The notes below the pieces were generated by a model. It was not told where the DNA came from. It did not search any database and worked only from the letters and a program-made list of their open reading frames with translations. DNA of 36,970 bases, from contig NZ_JAEK01000049.1 of the NCBI RefSeq assembly GCF_000518865.1, positions 1-36,970 of the forward strand. The letters are read 5' to 3'. Position numbers and translations under genes: made by a program. Origin of the DNA: Bacillus sp. J37 (lineage in GTDB: Bacteria; Bacillota; Bacilli; Bacillales; Bacillaceae). Shown piece by piece: positions 14,505 through 21,467 of this stretch. Positions within the stretch are counted from its first letter, which is position 1. Each line of letters opens with the position of its first letter.

Positions 14505-15471
14505 ACAAGGTTCAAAAAAGGAAACAATTTTTACTCTCTATCTTAAAGAGAATCCCGAAGTCATTCAAAAAATAATCGGAATCCAGATTGAGAAAATGAG
14601 AATGGAGTACAATAACGGCTCCCAAAGAGTCGATTTACATGGAGTAAACAAGGAAAGTAAAATTGATATTTTTGTAGAGTGTCAGATTACAACTGCCGAT
14701 GAGGATCACTTTTTAAAAACAAAAGATTTAATTAATAATACGGCCGAAGGATATGTAATTTGGATTGCATCTAAGTTCCGAAAGCGTTCTTTTATAGAGG
14801 ATATAAAGGAACTACTTCGGAATAGTCCGAGAAAATATATCAATTTTTTTGCTGTTGAGATAGATTCCGAAGTTATTGAGCATATAAAACTGTTGAATAA
14901 ACAATATGAATTAGATGTTTTAGGAAATTTGGAGCTCATTCATCAGATTAAGCAGCCGTTGAAATTAGTTGATTACTACTTTCAAATGCCACCATCTCAC
15001 ATTGGTAAAGCATATATTGGCGAAGCACAATATGACTTTAACCGGGAGGATGACGTAAAAGACTATATGCTAGATCAACTGTGTGAACGAATGCCTTATT
15101 ACTTAAACTTCCATAGCTCTAAAAAGCATTCACAAAATAGCAAAGTAATGCAAATTGGGGCAGGGTTGGATGAAGTTATGTACCATTGTTCAGTACATGA
15201 TGTGCGAAACCGAGCGTTTGTGGAAATCCGTTTTGGGCCTAGTAAAGAAGATTGGTTTCATGCTTTTGAAAATAAAGCAGAGTCTCTGAGAAGAGAAATA
15301 CATCCCTTGATTCGTTTCAACGATAATAAGCGAAGCATAGGCTTTTACACCACAGTTAACCAAAACGATATTCCGAGAACTGTTAGCATTTTGGTGGAAG
15401 TTTTTGAGAAATTTATTAATTATTTCTCCCAATTTACCTATGGAAAGAAAGGGATAAAAGATTCAGCTTAA
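14497..15471 (+). CDS. PD-(D/E)XK-like nuclease with DUF4268-like C-terminus
   Basis: 324 residues. The N-terminal domain has a PD-(D/E)XK-type core: QRVDLHG (Asp about 46), KIDIFVECQ (Glu61 and Gln63 as the E-x-Q variant), followed by TTADEDHFLK and GYVIWIASKF. The C-terminal part (about 195-310), with RAFVEIRFGPSKEDWFHAFE, resembles DUF4268, a domain often attached to restriction-like nucleases. GAAAGGAG precedes the ATG, and the start lies inside the XRE gene. A regulator coupled to a nuclease suggests a defence or addiction role, but no methylase or immunity gene is recognised nearby. Function inferred from fold only. Confidence 0.7.
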   Translation: MSKQGSKKETIFTLYLKENPEVIQKIIGIQIEKMRMEYNNGSQRVDLHGVNKESKIDIFVECQITTADEDHFLKTKDLINNTAEGYVIWIASKFRKRSFIEDIKELLRNSPRKYINFFAVEIDSEVIEHIKLLNKQYELDVLGNLELIHQIKQPLKLVDYYFQMPPSHIGKAYIGEAQYDFNREDDVKDYMLDQLCERMPYYLNFHSSKKHSQNSKVMQIGAGLDEVMYHCSVHDVRNRAFVEIRFGPSKEDWFHAFENKAESLRREIHPLIRFNDNKRSIGFYTTVNQNDIPRTVSILVEVFEKFINYFSQFTYGKKGIKDSA

Positions 15472-15552
15472 ACAGAATGGAGTAGACTACGTTCCCCGAA
15501 AATCCGTATTTGACTAAGCGAAAGAAAGTAAACTTTTAGGAGAGATGAACAA

Positions 15553-15807
15553 ATGACAAATGATGATATTAAAGTGCTGCTTAACAATCAACTAAAATCA
15601 ATAGAAAAAATAGTAAATGAAAGTTTTGAAAAACTGAACGAAAGGATGGACGCACTGGAAGCGGGGTTCGAATGTAACCAGGAACGATTCGACGTTCTCG
15701 AAGAACATGTCGTTTCGCTTGTAGAAGACATGAATGAAATTAAAAAGAAATACAGTGGTTTGGAAAATGCAGTCTTGGAACATAATGGGGAAATTGCTGG
15801 GCAGTAA
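15553..15807 (+). CDS. Small coiled-coil protein
   Basis: 84 residues, highly charged, with heptad-like spacing of hydrophobic residues from about 5 to 75 (LKSIEKIVNESFEKLNERMDALEAGF, then LEEHVVSLVEDMNEIKKKYSGLE). There is no signal peptide or membrane segment. AGGAGAG precedes the ATG. It lies 80 bp after the nuclease gene and 18 bp before the next ORF, so it may belong to the same transcript. Such short coiled coils occur in phage and plasmid DNA and as oligomerisation modules. Function unknown. Confidence 0.65.
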   Translation: MTNDDIKVLLNNQLKSIEKIVNESFEKLNERMDALEAGFECNQERFDVLEEHVVSLVEDMNEIKKKYSGLENAVLEHNGEIAGQ

Positions 15808-15825
15808 GGATGGAGGGCTATTATA

Positions 15826-16260
15826 GTGGATTCTTCAACTTTTAGAATAGTAAATATCTATGCTCAATCAGATATGAGTGCAGAAAGTGTTATCGTAGGA
15901 TCAAGAGCAGGGTTAGAAACATTGAAACAAGCTCTGGAGTTAGCTCTGGATAATGGAGAGAGCAGTTGCCGTGTAGCACCAAATGATTTGGAAACGTACG
16001 AAATAAAGGTTCTCGTCAACAACGAGCCACTGGATTCTCCTTTCTGGAGCAAGATGAAGTTACCCTATAGTGAATTGGACGATTGCTGCAAAGAAACCGA
16101 AAGTCCCCGTTACTATCTTGACTTTGGAGTTAGAAGTTCAGAAGATTTACGAAGAGTAGAACCCTTGATGAAAGACTATAAAAGAATCAGTGAAAAGATA
16201 CGACCCCAATATTTTGTTGGGCAGAAAAAAGATATGTATCATTCGGATCATAGAAGTTAA
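15826..16260 (+). CDS. Unknown protein, paralogue of the 18597 gene
   Basis: 144 residues from a GTG start with GGAGGG upstream. No recognised domain. Residues about 20-90 align with 18597-19019: SVIVGSRAGLETLKQALELA against DVVIVSNKTALLRLKDTIEH, then LETYEIKVLVN and FWSKMKLPYSELDD against FETYGIKIILN and FWKRLQLPFFEVDE. A later SSEDLRRVEP matches NSDDLRNAEL. It is cytoplasmic and acidic. Two diverged copies among small accessory genes are typical of polymorphic immunity-type families, but no toxin is visible, so I give no function. Confidence 0.7.
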   Translation: MDSSTFRIVNIYAQSDMSAESVIVGSRAGLETLKQALELALDNGESSCRVAPNDLETYEIKVLVNNEPLDSPFWSKMKLPYSELDDCCKETESPRYYLDFGVRSSEDLRRVEPLMKDYKRISEKIRPQYFVGQKKDMYHSDHRS

Positions 16261-16550
16261 TTTAGTAGTCAAAAACAATATCAATTTAGGCTGGATCAAG
16301 TAGTTGGTCTAGTCTTTTTCTTTGTTAAATAGGCCTGTAATCGCTTGTTCAATAAAGGGTCCTGTATAGCTAGGAAACAAACGAAATAGGGGACTTTGTT
16401 ATAAGATAAATGTGTATACACTTTCCCTATAAGTTGTTAATTGTAACATTTTTTCTTTAATGGATTCTGAATAAATCAACACTTATTCAATAAAATGTTA
16501 ACACTTTTAGGGTAAGCAAATAATGTTAAAAACATCTTTTCTATTCTCTT
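16261..16550. other. Intergenic stretch with possible repeat remnant
   Basis: No gene. About 16262-16360 vaguely resembles the 3' part of the dispersed repeats at 1671 and 13359 (a CAATCA/CAATTTAGGCTGG block, then TTGTTCAATAAAGG). A GTGTATACAC palindrome at about 16411-16420 is the only other structure noticed. Confidence 0.35.
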
Positions 16551-17027
16551 TTATTCCTCAATTTCTACTTCCCAATCCTCAATATAGTCCGAACCAAGTA
16601 GTTCTTTTATTTCCTCTTCGGTAGAATCGCTTTCTCTTTTCATTTTAAGATATTCAAATTCCTCTTTTGGTACCAAGTATTTTCCTGGCTTTCCATCCAA
16701 TTCTTTGCAAGAAAGGTATCCTTGTTCGATCCAACATATTACTTTTTCAACCGCCACCTCGTAAAAATCGGCTACTAATTGTGGAGATACAAATAACACA
16801 TCCGCATTAGTATCTTCCCCTTGGTTCTTTCTGTCAATTTGCTGAAGAATTTCTTCTGACTTTTTATCCTGTTTTCTTGTAGTGATGAAATTATCTTCAG
16901 GTATCATCCAATCTCCGTTCTCTGCTAGGTAGGCACCTCGAAACCTTTCCTTCTCACACATTCTTTGAATGGTATAAGGGTGTAACCCTAACTTTATTGC
17001 CACTTCATTGATTGTTAAACAATACAT
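16551..17027 (-). CDS. Double-HTH (excisionase/MerR-like) DNA-binding protein
   Basis: 158 residues. Residues about 4-50 (LTINEVAIKLGLHPYTIQRMCEKERFRG, then WMIPEDNF) form a winged-helix HTH_17/excisionase-type motif. A second similar unit lies at about 78-128 (VSPQLVADFYEVAVEKVICWIEQGYL, then YLVPKEEF). The tail is strongly acidic. GGAGAGG lies upstream of the ATG on the minus strand. Two such domains in one small protein suggest a recombination directionality factor or a regulator in mobile DNA. No integrase is visible in this window. It is the only minus-strand gene of this region. Confidence 0.7.
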   Translation of the reverse strand: MYCLTINEVAIKLGLHPYTIQRMCEKERFRGAYLAENGDWMIPEDNFITTRKQDKKSEEILQQIDRKNQGEDTNADVLFVSPQLVADFYEVAVEKVICWIEQGYLSCKELDGKPGKYLVPKEEFEYLKMKRESDSTEEEIKELLGSDYIEDWEVEIEE

Positions 17028-17077
17028 ATTTTCACCTCTCCTTTCTTTGCTGTGTAAAATTATGTAAATTTATTACC

Positions 17078-17106
17078 TTGATTATCGCATTAATCTAAAT
17101 TATAAT
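17078..17106 (+). promoter_or_regulatory. Promoter of the 18-codon ORF at 17139
   Basis: TTGATT (17078-17083), 17-bp spacer, perfect TATAAT (17101-17106). Confidence 0.7.
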
Positions 17107-17138
17107 TCAATATAATAAAATGAAAAGCAGGGAATATT

Positions 17139-17195
17139 ATGAATCAAAAAATCATTCAAAATAGATTTCAATATATTAATGAGCTCACATTCTAA
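17139..17195 (+). CDS. 18-residue leader-like peptide MNQKIIQNRFQYINELTF
   Basis: ATG 17139 after a GCAGGG site, stop TAA 17193-17195. The last codons (GAG CTC ACA TTC) form the left arm of the terminator at 17182-17216 and the stop is in its loop. Same length, start (MN) and layout as the ORF at 13905. It probably acts as a translation-sensing leader for the small membrane protein at 17305 or the DUF1385 gene at 17519, or it is a free-standing small transcript. Confidence 0.6.
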   Translation: MNQKIIQNRFQYINELTF

Positions 17196-17216
17196 CTAAT
17201 GGATGTGAGCTTTTTT
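17182..17216 (+). terminator. Terminator overlapping the 18-codon ORF
   Basis: AGCTCACAT (17182-17190) pairs perfectly with ATGTGAGCT (17203-17211), followed by six or more T. Confidence 0.85.
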
Positions 17217-17304
17217 ATTGCCAAAAGGCAAAAAAGACCAGCAGTAAAAAGGTTTGAACAATACTGATAACTTATTATTAATGCTTAAAGAAGGAGGGAT
17301 TCGT

Positions 17305-17403
17305 ATGTGGCTACTAATCGTTTCAGTTTTGGCTATCGTTATTACCATTTCATTGGGTGCAGTTTCTGGAACAATTATTTGGAAGTCAAAAAGAAGAAAA
17401 TAA
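17305..17403 (+). CDS. 32-residue single-pass membrane peptide
   Basis: ATG 17305 is about 9 nt after AAGGAGGG, and the ORF ends at TAA 17401-17403. It has one hydrophobic segment (about residues 2-25, LLIVSVLAIVITISLGAVSG) and a basic tail KSKRRK, so it should sit N-out/C-in in the cytoplasmic membrane. It lies between the leader/terminator unit and the DUF1385 gene. Candidates are a small toxin, a regulator or a membrane-protein partner; nothing distinguishes them here. Confidence 0.65.
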   Translation: MWLLIVSVLAIVITISLGAVSGTIIWKSKRRK

Positions 17404-17518
17404 ATCATCTAAAGTTTGATATTTATTCAGAAGGAAGGTTTTCTAACTGTAATGAGCTTTACCAAATTCGCAGGTCATCATAATTTGAATGTCCCAAAGT
17501 TAATAGGAGAGATAGAAT

Positions 17519-18253
17519 ATGGAAATAAACGGAGGAAGAGCAGGATTTAATTATGTGAGTTTTACCGGGGGAAAGTATCAGGTATTAGCCCGGTTTAAGG
17601 ATAGGAAAATCACAACAGAAACAAGAATGAATAGGGATGATAACAAAATAGCCATCATTCTTTCGAAGATCCCTTTTATTCGTTCTTTTTTTATGCTATT
17701 TCAAGTTTTAATTGAATTTTGGAAACGTTTTTTGCTAGTGATAATAGTCTTTTTTCTAGTGAAGTTTTTATTGATTGAAGGATCAAACTCTGAATTCTCA
17801 TATACCATCCCCATTAACACCTTAGAGTTTTTATCCATTTTATTAATTATAGTTAGTCTAATTATAAAAATAAGTCCCGTGGCAAAGTATCATGCGGCAG
17901 AGCATAAGGCCTTTTCAGCATATGAGAAAGGTCTGAATTTAACGATAGAAAACGTAAGAAAGCAGCCAAGGACGCATGGGAAGTGTGGCACGAATTTGGT
18001 AGCATCCTATTTCATCTGCTTCTCTATATTATTTATGGTATTTGGCGACTCCATTTGGTTGTATCTAGGGGCATGGAGCATTGGATTCGAAATTTGGCGA
18101 AATGAGCCAAAAATAATTTGGGGTTCAATAATAATAATTGGTAAGGCTGCACAATATCTTCTTTTTACTTCAAAGCCTCAAGACAAGCATTTAATTGTTG
18201 CAATAGAGGCACTTAAAAGATTAGAAGAGAAGGAATTAGCAAATGAAGATTAA
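17519..18253 (+). CDS. DUF1385 (YqhQ-like) membrane protein
   Basis: 244 residues with about four hydrophobic segments (about 55-85, 101-118, 161-185, 199-213). The DUF1385 marks are present: an N-terminal GGRAGFNYV-like element, HAAEHKAFSAYE (125-136; family HGAEHK) and RTHGKCGTN (151-159; family HPRCGTN). These His/Cys/Glu residues suggest a membrane-bound metal-dependent enzyme, but the reaction is unknown. AGGAGAG precedes the ATG. It overlaps the next gene by 11 bp, so the two are translationally coupled. It is shorter than YqhQ (about 300 residues), so it may be a divergent accessory copy. Confidence 0.82.
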   Translation: MEINGGRAGFNYVSFTGGKYQVLARFKDRKITTETRMNRDDNKIAIILSKIPFIRSFFMLFQVLIEFWKRFLLVIIVFFLVKFLLIEGSNSEFSYTIPINTLEFLSILLIIVSLIIKISPVAKYHAAEHKAFSAYEKGLNLTIENVRKQPRTHGKCGTNLVASYFICFSILFMVFGDSIWLYLGAWSIGFEIWRNEPKIIWGSIIIIGKAAQYLLFTSKPQDKHLIVAIEALKRLEEKELANED

Positions 18254-18590
18254 ATTCCTAAACATGGAAAAATATTTAGAGTTCACACTCAGAGGAGTCA
18301 GTGTGGGGATGAATGGTAAGAAAAGAGATCCGGAGAGAATCGGAAGGGTTATGAGTTTGCTTCAAGAAATATGGGAATCAAATCCCGATATGCGTTTCTT
18401 TCAGTTAATAGATTCAATTCAACATGAATATTCATCCAGAAATGGCGGATTTGGAAAGCGGGTAGGGTTTGAGATGAATTCTAAGAAATATGAGAGCCCC
18501 CTTACATATATAGACCTCTTTTACCTAGAAGACAAAGAATTAGAGGTATTCTTACAGAATTATATTAATCAGTATGGAAATAGGGAGTGA
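18243..18590 (+). CDS. Small DUF1040-like protein
   Basis: 115 residues. The central part RDPERIGRVMSLLQEIWESNPDMRFFQLIDSI resembles DUF1040/YihD-type proteins (a helix followed by W-x4-PD-x3-QL); this is by eye. The C-terminal tail LTYIDLFYLEDKELEVFL also fits such small proteins. The start lies inside the DUF1385 gene (11-bp overlap), and the next gene begins 7 bp after its stop, so it sits in a compact operon. Function unknown. Confidence 0.6.
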   Translation: MKIKFLNMEKYLEFTLRGVSVGMNGKKRDPERIGRVMSLLQEIWESNPDMRFFQLIDSIQHEYSSRNGGFGKRVGFEMNSKKYESPLTYIDLFYLEDKELEVFLQNYINQYGNRE

Positions 18591-18596
18591 TACAAA

Positions 18597-19019
18597 ATGA
18601 ACAATGAAAAGGACCGTGAAGGACCACCATTATTGTATGTCTTTTCTCAAAGGAAACCACACGAAGATGTTGTCATTGTTTCTAATAAGACAGCTCTACT
18701 TCGATTAAAGGATACCATCGAGCATACACTTGAAAATGGGGTAGGAGACTGTACGGGCATTTTCTCCGACTTTGAGACATATGGTATTAAAATTATTCTA
18801 AATGATGAGAGTTATGATACGGAGTTCTGGAAAAGGTTGCAATTGCCGTTTTTTGAGGTTGATGAAAATGAAGAGGGGGTTCTGTCAGTTGAAGACATTA
18901 TTGGCTTCGATATAAAAAACTCAGATGATTTAAGAAATGCAGAACTAGAAATGGATGAGTATAGAAAGTATAGTAAAGAGATGAAGGAAGTTGCAAAAAA
19001 GAAATCAAGGAGATTCTAA
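18597..19019 (+). CDS. Unknown protein, paralogue of the 15826 gene
   Basis: 140 residues, acidic, no recognised domain, no signal or membrane segment. It aligns with the 15826 product over about 100 residues: VIVSNKTALLRLKDTIEHTLENG, DFETYGIKIILND, FWKRLQLPFFEVDE and NSDDLRNAEL. The spacing is nearly constant, so the two are true paralogues. The C-terminus ends in a basic KKKSRRF. It is packed 7 bp after the DUF1040-like gene and immediately followed by the ankyrin gene. An immunity-like or scaffold role is speculation. Confidence 0.7.
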   Translation: MNNEKDREGPPLLYVFSQRKPHEDVVIVSNKTALLRLKDTIEHTLENGVGDCTGIFSDFETYGIKIILNDESYDTEFWKRLQLPFFEVDENEEGVLSVEDIIGFDIKNSDDLRNAELEMDEYRKYSKEMKEVAKKKSRRF

Positions 19020-19020
19020 T

Positions 19021-19381
19021 ATGGAGTATATTATGATACTTGATTCTAATGATTTATTAAAACTCGAAGAATATTTGAGTAATCACGAAGTTAATGAACA
19101 AGTAAATGGAGAAACTCTCATTTACTGGGCTGTGTTTCATAACAAGCTACCTGTTGTTAAAAGATTAATTGAATTGGGAGCTGATCCTAATCAAAGGAGT
19201 ATCGGCAGGTCTATATTAGAAATCGGGCTCCTATTTCGGATTCCTTGAGGTTTGCAAGGTACTCCTTGAAAATGGAGCGGAGATTGATGAAGATTGCTTC
19301 CGAAGAGCCGAAAATGGTTGGGATGGGTTTAGGCAAAGTGAAATAATTGAATTGTTACATGAGTGGCAAAAAGGTAATTGA
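19021..19381 (+). pseudogene. Ankyrin-repeat protein gene with a frameshift
   Basis: ATG 19021 follows AAGGAG. The first frame gives residues typical of ankyrin repeats (NGETLIYWAVFHNKLPVVKRLIELGADPNQR) and then stops at 19246-19248 after LLFRIP. Moving one base near 19225 (at GGGCTCCTAT) restores YFGFLEVCKVLLENGAEIDED, a second ankyrin unit, and runs to TGA at 19379-19381. The intact protein would be about 119 residues. It is either a real frameshift mutation or a sequencing error; nothing suggests programmed slippage. Confidence 0.75.
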
Positions 19382-19416
19382 ACCCCCTGATACTTAATTC
19401 TCAGGGGTCTTTTTAG
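19382..19416 (+). terminator. Terminator of the ankyrin-gene operon
   Basis: CCCCTGA (19384-19390) pairs with TCAGGGG (19401-19407), followed by TCTTTTT. It overlaps the 3' end of the convergent minus-strand gene. Confidence 0.8.
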
Positions 19417-19918
19417 GTTGATAGGTTTTGATAAAATCAAGAAGGCACTTACTGTAGATTTCTCTAAGCCGAATGTGTGAAAATCTACTAGAATACAAGT
19501 CAGAGAACGCCTTATAAATGTCCTCGTTTACCTGAATCGTTCTAGTGATAGTTGTGCTGCTAGAGTCATATATTTCTGGCTCTAATATCAATTCATTTTC
19601 ATGTACATGCAAAATCCCCTTTAATTCTTCAAGATGTTCAGCAACAAATTGCAATGTTTCCTCCATTTTGTTTTCGTTAGAACCTGATTGGAGATATTTC
19701 TTGTATTCATCAATTGGCATAATTCGATCGTACTGTTTGCTAGTTTTGTTGTACTGAAAAGATGCGTTATCTCTCATGATTTTTGAGAAAGTAGATTCAG
19801 ACAATCCTAATTTAGTAGCCGTATTTTTTAAATGGCAATCTTCCTCCTCTTTAAGCATTTTATTCACTAACTCTACTTTCTCTAGTGCAGATAAACTCAT
19901 AAATTTTTGTGTATCCAT
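19394..19918 (-). CDS. Putative DNA-binding protein of mobile-element type
   Basis: 174 residues. The N-terminal ~55 residues look like a helix-turn-helix (LEKVELVNKMLKEEE, then TATKLGLSESTFSKIMRD). The C-terminal ~55 residues (TITRTIQVNEDIYKAFSDLY, then FSHIRLREIYSKCLLDFI) resemble a second small DNA-binding or dimerisation unit of ribbon-helix-helix style. The start is preceded on the minus strand by AAGGGGGAATC. It is divergent from the XRE gene at 20105, and the gap between them contains three copies of ATTTGTCNTA. Such proteins accompany plasmids and integrative elements. Exact role unknown. Confidence 0.6.
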   Translation of the reverse strand: MDTQKFMSLSALEKVELVNKMLKEEEDCHLKNTATKLGLSESTFSKIMRDNASFQYNKTSKQYDRIMPIDEYKKYLQSGSNENKMEETLQFVAEHLEELKGILHVHENELILEPEIYDSSSTTITRTIQVNEDIYKAFSDLYSSRFSHIRLREIYSKCLLDFIKTYQPKKTPEN

Positions 19919-19957
19919 AATGATTCCCCCTTTAATTTTTTTTACCTTTTATACTAG

Positions 19958-20060
19958 ATTTGTCTTAAAAGAATTATTCCTTTCTAATAGCGAAATTTGT
20001 CCTATTAAGTAGTAATTATTTTTAGTCTAACTGCTTAGTATATAAGGTCTTATGACAAAT
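19958..20060. promoter_or_regulatory. Three operator-like ATTTGTCNTA sites
   Basis: ATTTGTCTTA (19958-19967), ATTTGTCCTA (19995-20004) and, inverted, TATGACAAAT (20051-20060) lie in the divergent intergenic region. Their repetition between two regulator genes suggests binding by one of the two products. Confidence 0.45.
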
Positions 20061-20104
20061 CAGGAACTGATCTAAGCATCAGTGAATACATAGGAGGAAA
20101 TGCA

Positions 20105-20389
20105 ATGGAACAACAAGGAAATAGGGAAATTCTTGATATGGTTGAAAATCATTTTGGTGAATATGTTGAGCAATTAAAGAATCAAAGAGGATATAGCTTG
20201 AAGGATATTTCTGATAGGACAAACCTCTCGCCAAGTTTCATCTTCAGACTTATCAAAGGCTATCGTGGCTGTGAGTTGACAACTCGTCTGAACATCCTGA
20301 TAAATGGCTTTGGATTAGAAGAATTAGCTGAGGACTATATTAAACAGGTTTTAAAAGACAAAGAATCTCTAAAGAAGATTACAGGATGA
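20105..20389 (+). CDS. XRE-family helix-turn-helix protein
   Basis: 94 residues. HTH at about 22-60: EQLKNQRGYSLKDISDRTNLSPSFIFRLIKGYRG, with the XRE serine/threonine spacing. The C-terminal tail is short and charged. TAGGAGG lies 7 nt upstream of the ATG. It is divergent from the 19394 gene across the ATTTGTCNTA sites and is followed by a strong terminator, so it is monocistronic. Likely a repressor of a mobile-element module, possibly of the nearby replication-like gene; inference. Confidence 0.8.
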   Translation: MEQQGNREILDMVENHFGEYVEQLKNQRGYSLKDISDRTNLSPSFIFRLIKGYRGCELTTRLNILINGFGLEELAEDYIKQVLKDKESLKKITG

Positions 20390-20403
20390 GAAAATAAAGG
20401 ATT

Positions 20404-20434
20404 GCTACTGATTTTTCTTTCAGTAGCTTTTTTT
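20404..20434 (+). terminator. Terminator of the XRE gene
   Basis: GCTACTGA (20404-20411) pairs with TCAGTAGC (20420-20427), followed by seven T. Confidence 0.88.
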
Positions 20435-20497
20435 ATTGAAATCCTAAGGCCAAGATAATATTATTATCGAGAGTTTTATTTAACAATTCGGAAAAAT

Positions 20498-20720
20498 AGG
20501 ATCACCGAAACATAAACCATAAATATATGTGTGAAAATAGATAAGAACTTGGCTTTCCTATAAGAAAAAATCCCTTGACTATGAACAATCAGGAGGTAAA
20601 TTTGGATCGTATTTATGCCACAGGTAATTTAAAGCCATAACAAATACTTAAATTGATTGAAGTAAGGCACCCGTTCAGGCATTATTACGTGAGTAAAGTC
20701 TAAAATTTGAGTTCTTATGT
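20498..20720. repeat. Duplicated non-coding block, copy 1
   Basis: Begins with 23 bp (20498-20520) identical to 20921-20943, including GGATCACCGAAACATAAACC. It then matches copy 2 patchily: TGTGAAAATA, TAAGAAAAAA, TGAACAAT, AGTAAGGCACC and a late TTGAG-TTCTT. Confidence 0.6.
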
Positions 20721-20920
20721 AAGAGTGGAATATACAGTAATTGGTATATTAAGCCTATATTGAGACCGAATCGAGCACATTATGGAAGAAAATTATTCAA
20801 AGAAATCTATTTAAACCCTATATAGTCTGTTTTCAGCCCGTTTCGAGTACACCAAAGAAAAAATATACAGTTGAATAAGGAAATAGGGCTTCGCATAATT
20901 GGCATTCTGTTTAAAAAATC

Positions 20921-21230
20921 AGGATCACCGAAACATAAACCATTAATATTGTTGTGAAAATAAAGAAGTCCTAGCATTACTTTAAGAAAAAAAACGCTCT
21001 TAATTGTGAACAATTAGATGGCAATAAATCTAATAGAGGCATGGCTTAACTAGGAATGAACAATCCCAAAGATTTGAAACATACATATAAATATTCCTAG
21101 CCTATTTAAAACATAGTAAAGGAAAATAGATTAGGATTAAAATAACTTAAAAAAGAAGAGTTAGTAAGGCACCAGTTTGGCAATATCAGCAGTTATAGGC
21201 ATTTAATTGAGGTTCTTGCAACCATATAAA
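20921..21230. repeat. Duplicated non-coding block, copy 2
   Basis: Second copy of the 20498 block, 423 bp downstream and with an insertion relative to copy 1. The same ordered blocks are present, ending with AGTAAGGCACC (near 21164) and TTGAGGTTCTT (near 21208). Confidence 0.6.
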
Positions 21231-21261
21231 CGTTTTCCCCTTGACGAAATACACATCCAAT

Positions 21262-21311
21262 AGAGCGAAAGTTTTACCTAGTTACTATAGTAATGAAATA
21301 AGTTTCGCTCT
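21262..21311. promoter_or_regulatory. Large hairpin upstream of the replication-like gene
   Basis: AGAGCGAAA (21262-21270) pairs with TTTCGCTCT (21303-21311). Inside lies a perfect 12-bp palindrome TTACTATAGTAA (21282-21293). There is no T-run, so it is not a terminator; it may be a protein binding site or replication-origin structure. Confidence 0.5.
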
Positions 21312-21467
21312 CAATTTAATGTACCTGTTTATAGGGGTTCTATTTGAAGTAATCTAATAAGTAATGTCCTCAAAACTAACTAAGACTTCCTCGAACATCA
21401 ATTGTTTTATTCCTTTAAAGTAAATTATCTATCATATATTAACAATGTTCGAAAGGAGTAGGCTGCT

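Larger units (their letters stand above)
20435..21467. other. 1-kb non-coding region with duplicated block
   Basis: No gene can be supported on either strand. It contains the two repeat copies at 20498 and 20921 and the hairpin at 21262-21311, directly upstream of a replication-like gene. It may be an origin or a locus for structured RNA. Confidence 0.55.

Noticed and set aside
16411-16420. GTGTATACAC palindrome
   Set aside because: Short and isolated, with no gene start close by; probably chance.
20435-21467. CRISPR array
   Set aside because: Only two long diverged copies with unequal spacing; no short regular repeats with unique spacers anywhere in the window.
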